A stretch of DNA of 64,000 bases from Tiliqua scincoides. Lineage: Eukaryota > Chordata > Lepidosauria > Squamata > Scincidae. A program made the translations under genes and the position numbers. Positions 34,099 through 45,305 of the stretch are shown here, in pieces; position 1 is the first letter of the stretch; each line of letters opens with the position of its first letter. The notes beneath the pieces are model-generated. The model was not told the origin of the DNA, did not search any database, and saw nothing but the letters and a program-made list of their open reading frames with translations. The DNA is taken from NCBI RefSeq assembly GCF_035046505.1, contig NC_089822.1:215012419-215076418 (forward strand), written 5' to 3'.

Positions 34099-34300
34099 TC
34101 TAAAAGTCATCAAAGAACTCTAGAAGGTGAGACAGGACTTATCTTTGCAGAATCCATGCTGATTGCCCTTCAGCAATCAGCAGTGTTTTTTTCCGCACAC
34201 TGAATAATATTATCTTTAAAAATGTTATATATAATGATGCTTTCCACAGTTTTATCCTGTATTATATTTTCCTTGGTTGGGTGTCAGTCATTGGACCTGT
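34099..34300 (-). mobile_element. Old CR1/L3-like LINE fragment (second part)
   Basis: TCAAAGAACTCTAGAAGGTG, GACTTATCTTTGCAGAATCC, ATGCTGATTGCCCTTCAGC and 'atgatgctttccacagttt' match 45179-45310, the stretch directly following the part kept at 32440-32752. The two fragments are therefore one old copy split by later insertions. Confidence 0.6.
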
Positions 34301-35214
34301 GCCCATATGGACCCACAGGGGACACTAGCTTTGTTGTATGGGATGGCCTCTGCATAGCTGCCAAGAGATGGGCTGCCACTTTCCTGACCACCTGGTGCTT
34401 CTGGACCATTTCAAGGGCAGCCCCCTGTGCAGCATACATTCCATTTCAGGGGAGGTATGTTATTAATGTTGTGATGTGCAGATAGCTATTTCTCTCCACT
34501 GATATTCCTTGTCTCATACTGTGGAAGAGACACAATTTATTGAAGTTCCCACAATCACTCAGCTCTAAATGAGGCAGCTGGTGAGTAGTTCTTGAAGTGT
34601 TGATAGCTACATTTCTCCATAAACTAAAGAGCTGTGACTTGAATGAATATTTTATTCTGCTGTGTCTTTGCATGTACGATAACACAGAGTTGAAGGATAC
34701 TGAACCTAATAGCTATCTAATTCTTAAATGCCATTTAATCCACTTTGGGCCCTTAAACCACCATTTGAACATACTAATGAGATTCTATTTGTTATCATCT
34801 TAATAGGTTAGGCTGGGTAATTTGTTTTGCTCTTTCTGACATTTCATTAGATATAGAAGAAATTAATCCAATCATTACATGGCAGTTTTTGCTCAGCGGG
34901 ATTATAAGGGGGAAAAGGCATTATTTTGAACCTCCTAAGTGTCCCAGGAATATCAAATAGCAGTTATTTAATGGAAGGCAAACACAATGGCTTGCTTATC
35001 AGTGGTCACTTCTGTTGGCTTTATCTAATGTCAACAATGAAGAGGAAAGACCATGCACTTACTCAGCAACAGGTGAGCTTTATCTCCCTTGCAGCTCCCA
35101 GAATCTTCTACAGAGCAAATATCTTAATAAGTGATTTCACAGAGCCAGTCTATTCAATTGCCAGTTCATGCAAGCTTTTCTTATAATTAGAGATGTTTGT
35201 TTTTGTTGAATGCT
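34301..35214. other. No recognised feature
   Basis: AT-rich, no repeat termini or exon signal. Confidence 0.45.
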
Positions 35215-35378
35215 ATAGGATTACAGCCCAAGCCTTACTGAACACAATGGGCTTACTTCTGAGTAAAATGAATATCACCATTTTCAACATCTCCACTGAC
35301 AATGCAATCCCAGCAAGTCTACTCTGAAGTAAAATCCAGTGAGTTTAATGGGACATACACTTAAGTAAGTGTGTATAG
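35215..35378. repeat. Two halves of the short MITE family
   Basis: CTATAGGATTACAGCCC with CAATGGGCTTACTTCTGAGT (35213-35265) and GACAATGCAATCCCAGC with TGGGACATACACTTAAGTAA and GTGTGTATAGCAGTG (35299-35383): two adjacent copies or fragments. Confidence 0.5.
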
Positions 35379-35720
35379 CAGTGCTTCCCAAATTCCTACA
35401 AGGGATTTGGGAGCACTGTAAATGTGTGTGGGGGAAGGGGAAGGCAGCAATGTGACCCCCAGAATCGCAATGCTGCCAGGAGTGGGGGAAAGGGGTTTTT
35501 TTCCAGCTTATCAGATGGACTGCCAGCCTCCAGGAGGTGTGGGGGAGAACCGGAAGTGGTTTTCAATCTTTTTTTTTTTTACTATTACAGAGGCCTGGGG
35601 AACCCTGCAGAGGTGTCTGCAGGGCTCCACTCACCCCTGGAGGCTGGCACTCCATCTGGCAAGTTGGAAAAAAAAAACCCTCCCTCCCCCCAGGTGATTT
35701 TTCCCCCCATAACAGATTTC
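35379..35720. mobile_element. Foldback hAT element
   Basis: Left terminus CAGTGCTTCCCAAATTCC. Inner arms pair: ACTGCCAGCCTCCAGGAGG against CCTGGAGGCTGGCACTCC, around a centre near 35580. The right terminus is lost. Same group as 32753-33915. The open frames of 90-145 codons in it overlap in three frames and are artefacts. Confidence 0.55.
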
Positions 35721-35915
35721 AAGTTCTGCACTGTCATTGGGTTTCATTTCCTGACAACAGCTATGGTGATAGCTACTGCACACCTCTTACTGTCTGTCCA
35801 CATTTTTGACCTTTTGCTTCCATGCTTGTTAAGCATGGCTGTTGTTCACTGTTGCAGGTAGGTCAGAGATAAGGGTTGGGATTGGGGGAAGGGCTACTGC
35901 TGTCATAAGAGAACT
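35721..35915. other. No recognised feature
   Basis: Short unassigned spacer. Confidence 0.35.
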
Positions 35916-36072
35916 GGTTGGTTGGTTGGTTGGTTGTCAACCTTCAGTCTGGAAAGACTATGGTATAAGCCTACAGCACCCTGTATTCCCAGGCGGTCTC
36001 CCATCCAAGTACTAACTGGGCCTGACCCTGCTTAGCTTCCAAGATCAGACAAGATCAGGTATCTGCAGGGTA
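35916..36072 (-). mobile_element. 5S-rRNA-derived SINE, reversed
   Basis: Starts on the plus strand with (TTGG)n, the SINE 3' tail, then the reversed shared tail (GTCAACCTTCAGTCT), then reversed 5S sequence: AGCCTACAGCACCCTGTATT, GGCGGTCTCCCATCCAAGTA, CTGACCCTGCTTAGCTTCC, AAGATCAGACAAGATCAGG. Two or three changes in the 5S part relative to 16858-17015. The 5' end of the 5S moiety is slightly short. Confidence 0.85.
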
Positions 36073-36993
36073 ATATTTCTCTAAGTAGCAGAAAGTCTTT
36101 TTCGTCTGTGCATTTCCTAGGCAGGAAGAATAATTTGTGGGACTCTCCCTGACATGAAAGGGTGCAAGTTACCTAAACACAAACTATCCCTTTCCATCAT
36201 CTTTCAACTTCCATAACATTTTCACCCACCCATGTCAGCAAAAAGTTTCAGGAGGGGAGGTGGGTGAAGAAACATGCATGTGAGATAGAAATAAAATGAA
36301 TGAATGTACTGATGAGGCTTGTTTTACTTTAAATTTAAATTTATCATGCTCATTCATAATTGAAAAAGGACATCTTTCCAGGTAAAAGTTCATAGTCAGC
36401 ATCCTCTCTCTGTCCTATCAGCTGACAACTGGAAAGTCCCCTGCACTTTCATATTCAAAAATGCCATGGTTTTATTTTCAGGAAATGACTGGCTTTCTTG
36501 ATCCACCTGTGCCAGCACATTCACAGAAACCACTAAATGTTTTCCCAGAAGGATTAACTTCTTCTTGCAGGGTAAGAGATTTCAGACACTTATGATTGCC
36601 TTCCTTTAATCTTCAACAGTCTCAGGTAACTTCCAAGACCGAGTTATGTTAACATGCCTATTGGGTGTTTTCCTCGAGATGAGTTTTCCAGACTTGATGT
36701 TCTGAACACATACCCAGTAAAAAAGATGAGACATGAATGAGAGGAGGGCACAAAATATTTAGTCTCCCATCTCCCTCTACTCATTCCTGTATGTTAAGCA
36801 ATCTTACCTTGTAAGATTGTAATATGTAATATGAGACCTTAAGGGAAATGCTGCAGATTAATATCCAATGGAAGAAAGAGCAACAAAATATGTCTTCAGC
36901 TCAAGTCTTATCTCTGCATACTCAATGGAAGGTGAGTGAGTTACACCATATTCATGTCTTGATCTTTAGCATTTATTCCTAAGGCTACATGTT
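36073..36993. other. No recognised feature
   Basis: AT-rich; nothing identified. Confidence 0.45.
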
Positions 36994-37700
36994 TTGTTAC
37001 GCTTGAGTTCGGTGAGGCTCCCCAGCCCCTGGCTCAGATGGAAGGGCAGCTCCTCCATTGTTGTACTCATGATATCCTCTTGCTGGGCTTCCAGGCCACC
37101 CCTCTCCATCTGCCTGGGAAGGATCCCTCTGCCCAGCCTGGACAGCTTTTTCCTGCTGCCTCAGATTGGCATCGACTTGGGATGGGGTGATGTAGCAGCC
37201 GCTTTCTCCTCCTTTCCAGTGAATAGCTTCCTTGAACTACTGCCCGCTAGTGGCTGTGGTGACAGACCCCTCAGCCTTGCATTCTGCCACTTTCTCATCA
37301 GTGGCACTGACTGTACCCTTCATACTGCCTTTTGGGTATGTGCATCTCTGGCCCTTTTCCAGCCCATAATTCACCTGCTTAGTGACCCTGTTGCCCTAGC
37401 AACTAGGAAAACTGCCTAGGGTTAGTTTGGGAGCAGTGTGAGACTTGATTGTGTAAGTGACCCTGACAAAGGGCTCAATGGCTGTATAAAAGGGATAGCA
37501 GACACTCCAAGGGAGCTTGATGGGAGTGACATCACCTGGAAGCTATGCTTCCAGATAGATTACACACTTCTTGATAGGAAGAAACCTTGGGGCATGGTGC
37601 TGTATTTCTTAAACAAACCAGTGCTGTCCAGAGTAAGTTCTTCTTCAGGGTGAGTTTAAGATTGCAATGCATAGCACACTTAGCTTGTATGTATGTATGT
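36994..37700 (+). other. Unassigned GC-rich segment with a 141-codon open frame
   Basis: The frame runs 36994-37419 and gives a hydrophobic, Leu/Ser-rich product with no motif I know. Composition is richer in GC than both flanks. TATAAAAGG at 37485 and a 'gtgacatcacctggaagc' phrase at 37527 suggest some repeat, but I cannot classify it. The frame may simply be the complement of something else. Low confidence that it is a gene. Confidence 0.2.
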
Positions 37701-37724
37701 TTAGGAACTGAGGCACTCACAAAT

Positions 37725-37915
37725 CTCAGCCTGCAGTACTTCATGCTGACTTGATGGTTTGGCACCCACCTCTGGTATCATCTACTACAATGACTGTTGG
37801 AAGTTCTTCAGTGTTTCGGGCATTTCCCAGCACTACTTTGTGATGTCAGGAATTGGATCTGGGAACTTTTGCATGCAAAGTTTGTGCTCTTTCACTAAGT
37901 AGTGTTCTGTCTCCT
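37725..37915 (-). mobile_element. tRNA-Ala-like SINE, old
   Basis: Decayed family phrases in order: 'atgactgttggaagttcttcag', 'cccagcactactttgtgatgtcag' (for the 'cctacctggagatgccag' of better copies), GAATTGGATCTGGGAACTTT, TGCATGCAAAGTTTGTGCTC and TTTCACTAAGTAGTG (reversed tRNA head). Confidence 0.5.
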
Positions 37916-38512
37916 AGACTGCTGGGTCTTCTGGGATAGAGCCCAGAACTAAGGTCTCCCATAGCACTTCCACTGATGGAACATTGGGTGCCAGACTTGC
38001 CAGGTGGCCCTCTGATAGGCATGGCCCATTGGCCAATGCCTAACCTGGCCCGCCCCATGCTTTTACTCTATCCTCCCTACTTCTTGTCAAAAAAATAAGT
38101 ACAGTAGCAGCAGCAATAGCAATGAATATGGCGTGCTGAAAGAGAATGTGACGCTCGGGTACTAGAGAAAGAGGGGGTTGAATATTCTTAAAGTGGCTTC
38201 TAGCTACCAGCCTGTGACTGCTGTGACCTTGAGTATTTGGATGGAGAGTAACAAGTGTTCTAAAATAATGAATGAAGCCCTTGAGAGATGCAGTTAATAT
38301 TCACGTGTATGTATAGGTCAGAAACCTCATTATGAAAGGCCCTGCAGTTTTAATCTCTCCTGAAAAAGATGTATCAGCCCAGAATGTCATGGTCCTTCTT
38401 AGGTTTTTAACCCATCCTAAGATGTGTTTTTAAGGCTGGCCCTCAACTATCAGAACAAAACTATGTTTTTTTACAAGATGAAATTCTCTGTGTTTTTCAA
38501 GATTCTTTTCAA
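37916..38512. other. No recognised feature
   Basis: Nothing identified. Confidence 0.4.
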
Positions 38513-39394
38513 CAGTGGTTCTCAAACTGGTGGGTTGTGAACCACCAGTTCATGTAAAGCACTGGTTCCCAATCTGTGGTCCAGGAACCTGAGAAGTGGT
38601 CTGCAAAGTCTCAGGGGAAAAAAATGTTTTTGATCACTTCCAGTGTCTCACTGAGCAAGCAATCCCCCTTGGACCACCAGAGAGGGCAGAGAAAGGACTG
38701 CCTGAAGCTGTAGCTGACAGCAAAAGCAGCAAACCACAAATCTATAAATAATAGGTCTCTAATAAATCTTTTCTAATTACAAATCTTTTCTAATTCCTGA
38801 ACCCGTGGTGTGGACCAAACTGGAGCCAACAAATTTAACTGTAATTTTTGTGCGGGGATGGGGGGTTTGCATGTGGTCCATGACAACTTTTGCCTCAGTG
38901 CTCTGCAATCTCCTATGTTTGGGAACCACTAGTGTAAAGGTTCCCCTGTCCCTTTAAGGAGTGGGGGAAGGGGAGAGGCAGGGAAGTGATCCCTAGGATC
39001 ACGTCCCTATGGGGGGCAAGGGGGGTGCTTTCCACTTACTTTATGTAGGTAAAGCTGCTGCAGGCTGCAGGAGGTTCAGGGAGCCCTGTGTAGCCCTCTG
39101 CAGTGCTCCCCAACGCTTGGAATCATCAGTAAAAGCGTGAGCAAAGCATCTCCTGCAAAATGGAAATGCTTTGCTCTCGCTTTTACTGATGATTCCAAGC
39201 CTCGGGGAGCACTGCGGAGGGCTGTGCAGGGCTCCCTGCACCTCCTGCAGCCTGCAGCAGCCCTACCTGCATAAAGTAAGTGAAAAGCACCCCCACTTAG
39301 AGACACGATCCTGGGGGTGGTGTTGCTGCCCTAGCACCTCCCCCTCAAAGACTTACTGAGGGAGTAAAGCTCCCTCAAAGTTGGAGAAACACTG
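38513..39394. mobile_element. Foldback hAT element, host of a second hAT
   Basis: Left terminus CAGTGGTTCTCAAACTGG and right terminus AGTTGGAGAAACACTG are inverted copies. The inside is a long palindrome centred near 39163 with arms of about 115 bp or more: GGAATCATCAGTAAAAGCGT pairs with GCTTTTACTGATGATTCC, and CTGCAGGCTGCAGGAGG pairs with CCTCCTGCAGCCTGCAG. Without the insert at 38560-38931 it is about 500 bp. It could extrude as a cruciform. Confidence 0.7.
38560..38931. mobile_element. hAT MITE with 8-bp target duplication
   Basis: Left end CACTGGTTCCCAATCTGTGG, right end GTTTGGGAACCACTA. Flanks are ATGTAAAG (38552-38559) and GTGTAAAG (38932-38939), matching 7 of 8. Length 372 bp; no transposase. 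It lies inside the left arm of the foldback hAT at 38513-39394, so it is the younger insertion. Confidence 0.75.
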
Positions 39395-39739
39395 CTGTAG
39401 GATAAATGGTTTCTTAGGCTGTTAATAGGACATGAATTGAAGGCTGTATGTTTCCATGTCCTCAATCACTGGTCTATATTCAGTATCATGTATTAAGTGC
39501 TGTTTGGCACAGATGTAATTTTCCCTATCACTGAGTAGAAAGGTGTTTCCTGTCACAAGCCCATCTCCTCTAATAATAAAATTTATTCCTGTACTGGTCC
39601 ACAATAGAATAGAGATGTTGTAGGCTGTTGAGTCATACTTCACATCCTTCATTTTTGCATAGCTCTGTGATTTGCAGAAATACCTGAAGTCAAGTCTTAA
39701 TACATGTCTAGTAGTCTGTTTTTGTATCTTCTGGAATTG
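39395..39739. other. No recognised feature
   Basis: The 76-codon minus-strand frame at 39422-39652 has no motif. Confidence 0.4.
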
Positions 39740-40075
39740 AAACCCACCATCTGAGGCTTAGTGAGGCATACATAGGGCAAGGCCTTGCATCTCCCAGGTC
39801 ATAGAACTCTGCCCCTGGAGGCCCATTCAGTTCCTTCAGCACCTGGCAAAGACTTTTGTTTTACCAGACATTTCAGTTGCATTGATTTTTTTTTAATTTG
39901 CTGAATAAATTGCTTTGCCCTGCTGCTCTATATAGTTTAATTTTTTGTTATAGGTTGTTTTTCATTGCTGTTTGTGATTTTATTTTCTTTTTGAGATGCT
40001 AATTTTATTTTCGTGGTGTGTGCCATTTTGGGAGCTGAAAGATGGGATATAAATTGTGACAAACAAACGCTGATA
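39740..40075 (+). mobile_element. L2-like LINE 3' end
   Basis: ACCATCTGAGGCTTAGTGAG parallels 21183-21202. Then 'cagcacctggcaaagacttttgttttaccagaca', a T-rich 3' region, and GAAAGATGGGATATAAATTG before an 'acaaacaaac' end: the usual layout of decayed L2-type 3' ends (C-terminal ORF2 remnants, T-rich UTR, 'gggatataaat' tail). Confidence 0.45.
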
Positions 40076-40202
40076 TAAAATGTTTTATAACAAACATTGT
40101 TATTAATTCAGGTTAACTATCTTCTTAAAACAATTTAGGACTTATAGAAGCTAGTTTGTAAGGCCTAAGGGATGGGTAAGATTAACCAATTATATGATTT
40201 CG

Positions 40203-40381
40203 GGTGCAATCCTAACCAACTTTCCATCACTGACATAGCTGTGCCAGTGTGGGGCATGCACTGCATCCTGCAGTAGGGAGGCAGTCAAGGGGGCCTCCCC
40301 AAGGGAAGGGCATGTTTGTTACCTTACCTTGTGGCTGCATTGCAGCTAGGCCAGTGCTGGAAAGTTGGTTAGGATTGTGCC
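40203..40381. mobile_element. Palindromic MITE, complete
   Basis: Ends GGTGCAATCCTAACCAACTT and AAGTTGGTTAGGATTGTGCC are almost perfect inverted copies (about 22 bp) enclosing 179 bp. Nearly the same as 58163-58334, indicating a fairly recent family. Confidence 0.8.
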
Positions 40382-42084
40382 TTTAGGTTTTTGTTACAAT
40401 GGCCAAAGTTTTGGTTTTGCTTAAATTGGCAACATTCGGCTTTAATTTATAATGGACACTCCAGTGTGTTCCAAAAATAAAATTTATTGTCAGGAAAGGT
40501 GACTGATGTGGTGGGTGTTAAGATATCAGTACAATGGAAGAAAAATTGAGATACCAAAATGGTAAAAGAAATTTTTTAACAAAAAAACACATTACTGTAC
40601 AGGTATGTCCTCCTGCTTTTTATCTCTGTCTGTCTGTCTGTCTGTCTGTCTAGGCTCTCATCCACAAAAACATCTGATACAACAAATTTGTTAGTCTTCG
40701 ATGTACTACCAGACTTTTTAAATGAAGGGGGAAATGACTATTAATCCAAGAAGGTACATGGATCCTGCTTCTGTTGTAGAAGGAGCAATTGTGTCCAAGG
40801 ATGCTGCTGTAGTCCTGCTGTTATGATATATGCACGTGTCCAATGATTCACGGTTAACTTCCTTTAGGTTGTGGAAGGCACATGTCTTCCATTCATAGTA
40901 TTATATGCGGGTGAAAGAAATGTATGGGCCTAGAGGCACTTGTTCCCCAATGGAAGGCATTTTATGCTCTCATTTCCATCTGCAGATCATCCCTCACTGC
41001 AGTTTCATGGGATTATTCTGTGCTGTATTGATAAGATATGAAAATCAGAGATAATTGGGCTGAGAACATTGCAAGAAGGGTTTTCAAGAACTCCACTGCA
41101 AGCATGTTAGTTCCTTGCTTAAGAAAAATAAGAAAACTTCTCACCTAAGAGGAAATAAGTAGATCAGGTTATGGGTAGCTATTTTTTAGAAGATTTTTTT
41201 TAGGTCAATTACAACTTCAGTAAGTTCTGTATCTTTAAAACAAATGCAATTCATTTTGCCTTCTGTTCCAATTAAAGGAACTTCTCAGCCAGCATTCTGA
41301 TGAAGAAGACTAAACACATCATTAAGCTAATGAGACTCTTATGCTCATACAGTAAAATCAAATACAGTTTTAAATCATAGTGAGCTTTCTCAAGATATTG
41401 AAAAACTGAAGAGGGAAATGAATGAGCAGACATCTTGAAAATAATGCAAAAAATGCTAGTGCTGATTATTACTTGCATTTTTTTTCTCATGTAAATCACC
41501 TGTGATCTGGTAGGAAAGAACATCTTCTGCCTTTGAGCTCATTGTAAAAGTAATGAAACTCAATTGATTTGAGTAAAGAAACTACAGGCTGCCAGAATCA
41601 CTTCAAATTACAGGAAGTCTGCGAGTCACAAAAGAAGCCTGTTGCTGTAAAGGAAACAGAATTGAATAGCGCCATTATAAAATCTACATAATCCCAAGAT
41701 TTCAACTTTTCAGAAATGACATACAACTGGATATTCTTGAGATTTACATATTGATCCACAAAAGTTTAACCTAAAGTACTTGGATTTCAGCTGACTTTCC
41801 AGAGCACATTTTAATTGGCTTATCTGCTTTGGTTTTCCATCTGCTAAACTCTGGGAATTGTAACTCTCTTGAACATTATTTCCAGAAGCTGTACAAAGCT
41901 AAAATCTCCAGGATTCCTGAAGGGAATTCTACTCCAGTGTGTAGAGTGTGGGGAACATTTTTTGCCCCATCCTGACAAATATGGTGTTGGCCAGCCAATG
42001 GCTGGTTTGAATTGGGGGCAGGAATGTCGAGAGCCCAACAAACTGCTGAGAGTTTGCCTTTATCTTTTGTTGGGCCACTTTGGT
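40382..42084. other. AT-rich sequence, no recognised feature
   Basis: A (CTGT)n run lies at about 40626-40652. Nothing else identified in 1.7 kb. Confidence 0.45.
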
Positions 42085-43063
42085 ATAGTGTTGGAAACTC
42101 AAATCAGTGACCTGGACTTGAGTTGCAAAAAAGTGTGATTTTGGGTGACTCAGCAACTCTTGCGCGTGGAAGACTCTGAAAAAGAGTCAGAGCCCCCCTG
42201 ACTCAACACTCGTCCCCATGCTGGTTGACTTGAGTCTGCCTGTGTCTGAGGATGCTCGCTTACTGTTTCTGTGATGTGGAAAACCTTGTGGGACAAGCAT
42301 TCTGATTGGCAAGCAGCTGGGAGTTCCAGTCATGAGGCAGGGAAGGGTTAATGTTTTCCTCTTGCAATGAATGGGGGAGATGGGACTGGGCTCTCTTTTC
42401 CCATCTCTGATAGGAAGGAAGGAACAGTGGTCATTGGACAAGGGATGGGCATTCTCATATTTCCATTGGCTGAGGGAGGGCAGGAGGAGGAGACAGCATG
42501 GCTGGTGGGCTAAGCGAGCCTCATTGACTGAACCAGCTACTTACTTCTGAGTAGCTGAGTAAGGATCAAGTCATCCTGGTAAGCCTCCCAGCTGCTACTT
42601 GTGACCCTCCTCCCTCTCATTGCTTCTGTCCCAGCTCTCACTCAGACTCTTACCACCACCTCCTGCCACCACCACCACAGATGGGACAGCAGGGGAGTAG
42701 TTAAAGAGAATTCCCACAGACACACAGAGCCCAGCAGCAGCCCTGTTTTTCCCACAACAGGCTTTTTAAAGGGGGTGGTCCAGCCCAGGGAGAGAGAGGA
42801 GGCAGGGAAGGAATTCATAGCGATCCCGCTTTCCATGGCATGGCTCTGTTGTTACTTGTGAGGGAGTCCCTCATTGAATGACCGGCTACAGAGGGACTAC
42901 ATCTGAGTAGAGTTGCAAGGATTGGGTCATCCTGGTAAACCTTGCAGCTGCTGCTTGTGACCCTCCTCCTCCCTCTTGCGCTTCTATCCCCCCTCTCTTG
43001 CCATTCCTCTGACCCCTTCCACCCTGTTTACAGATGGGGAGTGAGTAAAGAGAACTCTAACAC

Positions 43064-43097
<34 letters not shown>

Positions 43098-43265
43098 CAG
43101 CAGTAGCCCTGTTTTTTTCACAGTGGGCTTTTTAAAGGGGGGCAATTCAACTTGCATCCATTAGAGTCTCAGAAAGTGCCCCTGTTATAACTCTTTTTCA
43201 AGTTGAGTTGCGGGGGACAATGACTCAGCAACTTGACTCGTCAAGCCACACTTGGTTTTCCCATC
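42085..43265. mobile_element. Probable foldback DNA element with internal tandem duplication
   Basis: The ends look like degenerate inverted repeats: GGTGACTCAGCAACTC and AAAAAGAGTCAGAGCCCC on the left (42143-42200) against 'aactctttttcaag', ACAATGACTCAGCAACTTG and ACTCGTCAAGCC on the right (43190-43250). Inside, a unit of about 270 bp is duplicated in direct orientation at 42521-42782 and 42871-43145 (TCATTGAMTGA..., ACTTGTGACCCTCCTCC, CAGCAGYAGCCCTGTTTTT, GGGCTTTTTAAAGGGG). Second copy carries a (CA)n/(CG)n run at 43061-43098. No transposase recognised; class uncertain. Confidence 0.5.
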
Positions 43266-43862
43266 CTTGCTTAGGTGGTGGCTTCCTCCAGGTCCTCACC
43301 CACCTTGATTGGGTGGACAAAAAGAAATAGCCACCACTTGAACGAAAACCTGTGTACAGTCCTCAATCATTATGGGAGCAAACATGGAATTAGCAGCAGT
43401 GATAGTGACGAGCAGATATGTAAAGAAGCCCAAAATGCTCAGCATTCCTGTGCTGGGAGGCAGCTCTGGTTCACCTTCGACTATGTTTGCTGATAACCTC
43501 ATCTTCAAATAACCAGATCTGCATTGCAGGCTAGGGTCACTCTTCTCCATAGTTGCCTTCTCCAACGACTGCGCCAATGGGATGGGGTGTGGGGAGAGGA
43601 CTTAACAAAAGAGAGACCAAATTGCATAAGGATTGGTGCACTGCGGCTGTTTTCATCTTTCATTTGCTGTGTGAACACAGCCCAGGACCCTTGTGAATTG
43701 CAGGTGTCAAATGCCTGTCACTCACCAATGCCTCTGGCTGGAAATACCCTTACATGAAAATACCAATGCACTAAATTAGAAACTGCTCTGTGCACAAATG
43801 AAAATGATGGCTGGCATCTACTTCCTTTTTAAAAAATTGCAGTCTAACTTGCAATAAAAATT
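43266..43862. other. No recognised feature
   Basis: Frames up to 93 codons, without motifs. Confidence 0.4.
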
Positions 43863-44051
43863 AAGAACATAAGAACAGCCCCACTGGATCAGGCCATAGG
43901 CCCATCTAGTCCAGCTTCCTGTATCTCACAGCGGCCCACCAAATGCCCCAGGGAGCACACCAGATAACAAGAGACCTCATTCTGGTGCCCTCCCTTGCAT
44001 CTGGCATTCTGCCATAGCCCATTTCTAAAATCAGGAGGTTGCACATACACA

Positions 44052-45305
44052 TCATGGCTTGTAACCCGTAATGGATTTTTCCTCCAGAAACTTGTCCAAT
44101 CCCCTTTTAAAGGCGTCCAGGCCAGATGCTGTCACCACATCCTGTGGCAAGGAGTTCCACAGACCAACCACACGCTGAGTAAAGAAATATTTTCTTTTGT
44201 CTGTTCTAACTCTCCCAACACTCAATTTTAGTGGATGTCCCCTGGTTCTGGTGTTATGTGAGAGTGTAAAGAGCATCTCTCTATCCACTTTATCCTTCCC
44301 ATGCATAATTTTGTATGTCTCAATCATGTCCCCCCTCAGGCTTCTCATTTCTAGGCTGAAGAGGCCCAAACGCTGTAGCCTTTCCTCATAAGGAAGGTGC
44401 CCCAGCCCAGTAATCATCTTAGTTGCTCTCTTTTGCACCTTTTCCATTTCCACTATGTCTTTTTTGAGATGCAGCGACCAGAACTGGACACAATACTCCA
44501 GGTGTGGCCTTACCATCGATTTGTACAACTGCATTATAATATTAGCCGTTTTGTTCTCAATACCTTTTCTAATGATCCCAAGCATAGAATTGACCTTTAC
44601 TGCTGCCGCACATTGGGTCGACACTTTCATCGACCTGTCCACCACCACCCCACGATCTCTCTCCTGATCTGTCACAGACAGCTCAGAACCCATTAGCCTA
44701 TATGTGAAGTTTTGATTTTTTGCCTCAATGTGCATGACTTTACACTTACTTACATTGAAACGCATCTGCCATTTTGCTGCCCATTCTGCCAGTTTGGAGA
44801 GATCCTTCTGGAGCTCCTCACAATCACTTCTGGTCTTCACCACTCGGAAAAGTTTGGTGTTGTCTGCAAACTTAGCCACCTCACTGCTCAACCCCGTCTC
44901 CAGGTCATTTATGAAGAGGTTGAAGAGCACCGGCCCCAGGACAGATCCTTGGGGCACACTGCTTTTCACCTCTCTCCGTTGTGAAAATTTCCCATTGACA
45001 CCCACTCTCTGTTTCCTGGTCTTCAACCAGGTCTCAATCCAGAAGAGGACCTGCCCTCTAATTCCCTGACTGTGGAGTTTTTTCAGTACCCTTTGGTGAG
45101 GAACCATGTCGAACGCCTTCTGAAAGTCCAGATATATAATGTCCACGGGTTTTTCCACATCCACATGCCTGTTGACCTTTTCAAAGAATTCTAAAAGGTT
45201 TGTGAGGCAAGACTTACCCTTACAGAAGCCATGCTGATTCTCTCTCAGCAAGGCTTGTTCGTCTATGTGTTTTGAGATTCTATCTTTGATGAGGCATTCC
45301 ACCAT
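44052..45305 (-). pseudogene. CR1 ORF2 reverse transcriptase and C-terminal domain
   Basis: The open 417-codon stretch is the largest in the window. It corresponds to the reverse transcriptase that copies CR1 RNA into DNA at the insertion site. Visible blocks: QHGFCKGKSCLTNLLEF (residues 24-40), motif A DFQKAFD (60-66, catalytic Asp 60), motif B PQGSVLGPVLFNLFINDL (118-135), motif C FADN (146-149), then the C-terminal region ending KFLEEKSITGYKP. The family normally has FADD in motif C; here the second catalytic Asp is Asn, so the enzyme should be inactive. The frame begins inside the domain: the N-terminal part lies in other frames after frameshifts near 45325 and 45535. A real ORF2 piece beyond doubt; not a host gene. 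Confidence 0.95.

Noticed and set aside
35424-35861. 145-codon plus-strand open frame
   Set aside because: It lies mostly in a foldback hAT, with two other long frames overlapping.
40626-40652. CRISPR-like or regularly spaced array
   Set aside because: It is a plain (CTGT)n microsatellite. No repeat-spacer pattern occurs anywhere in the window.
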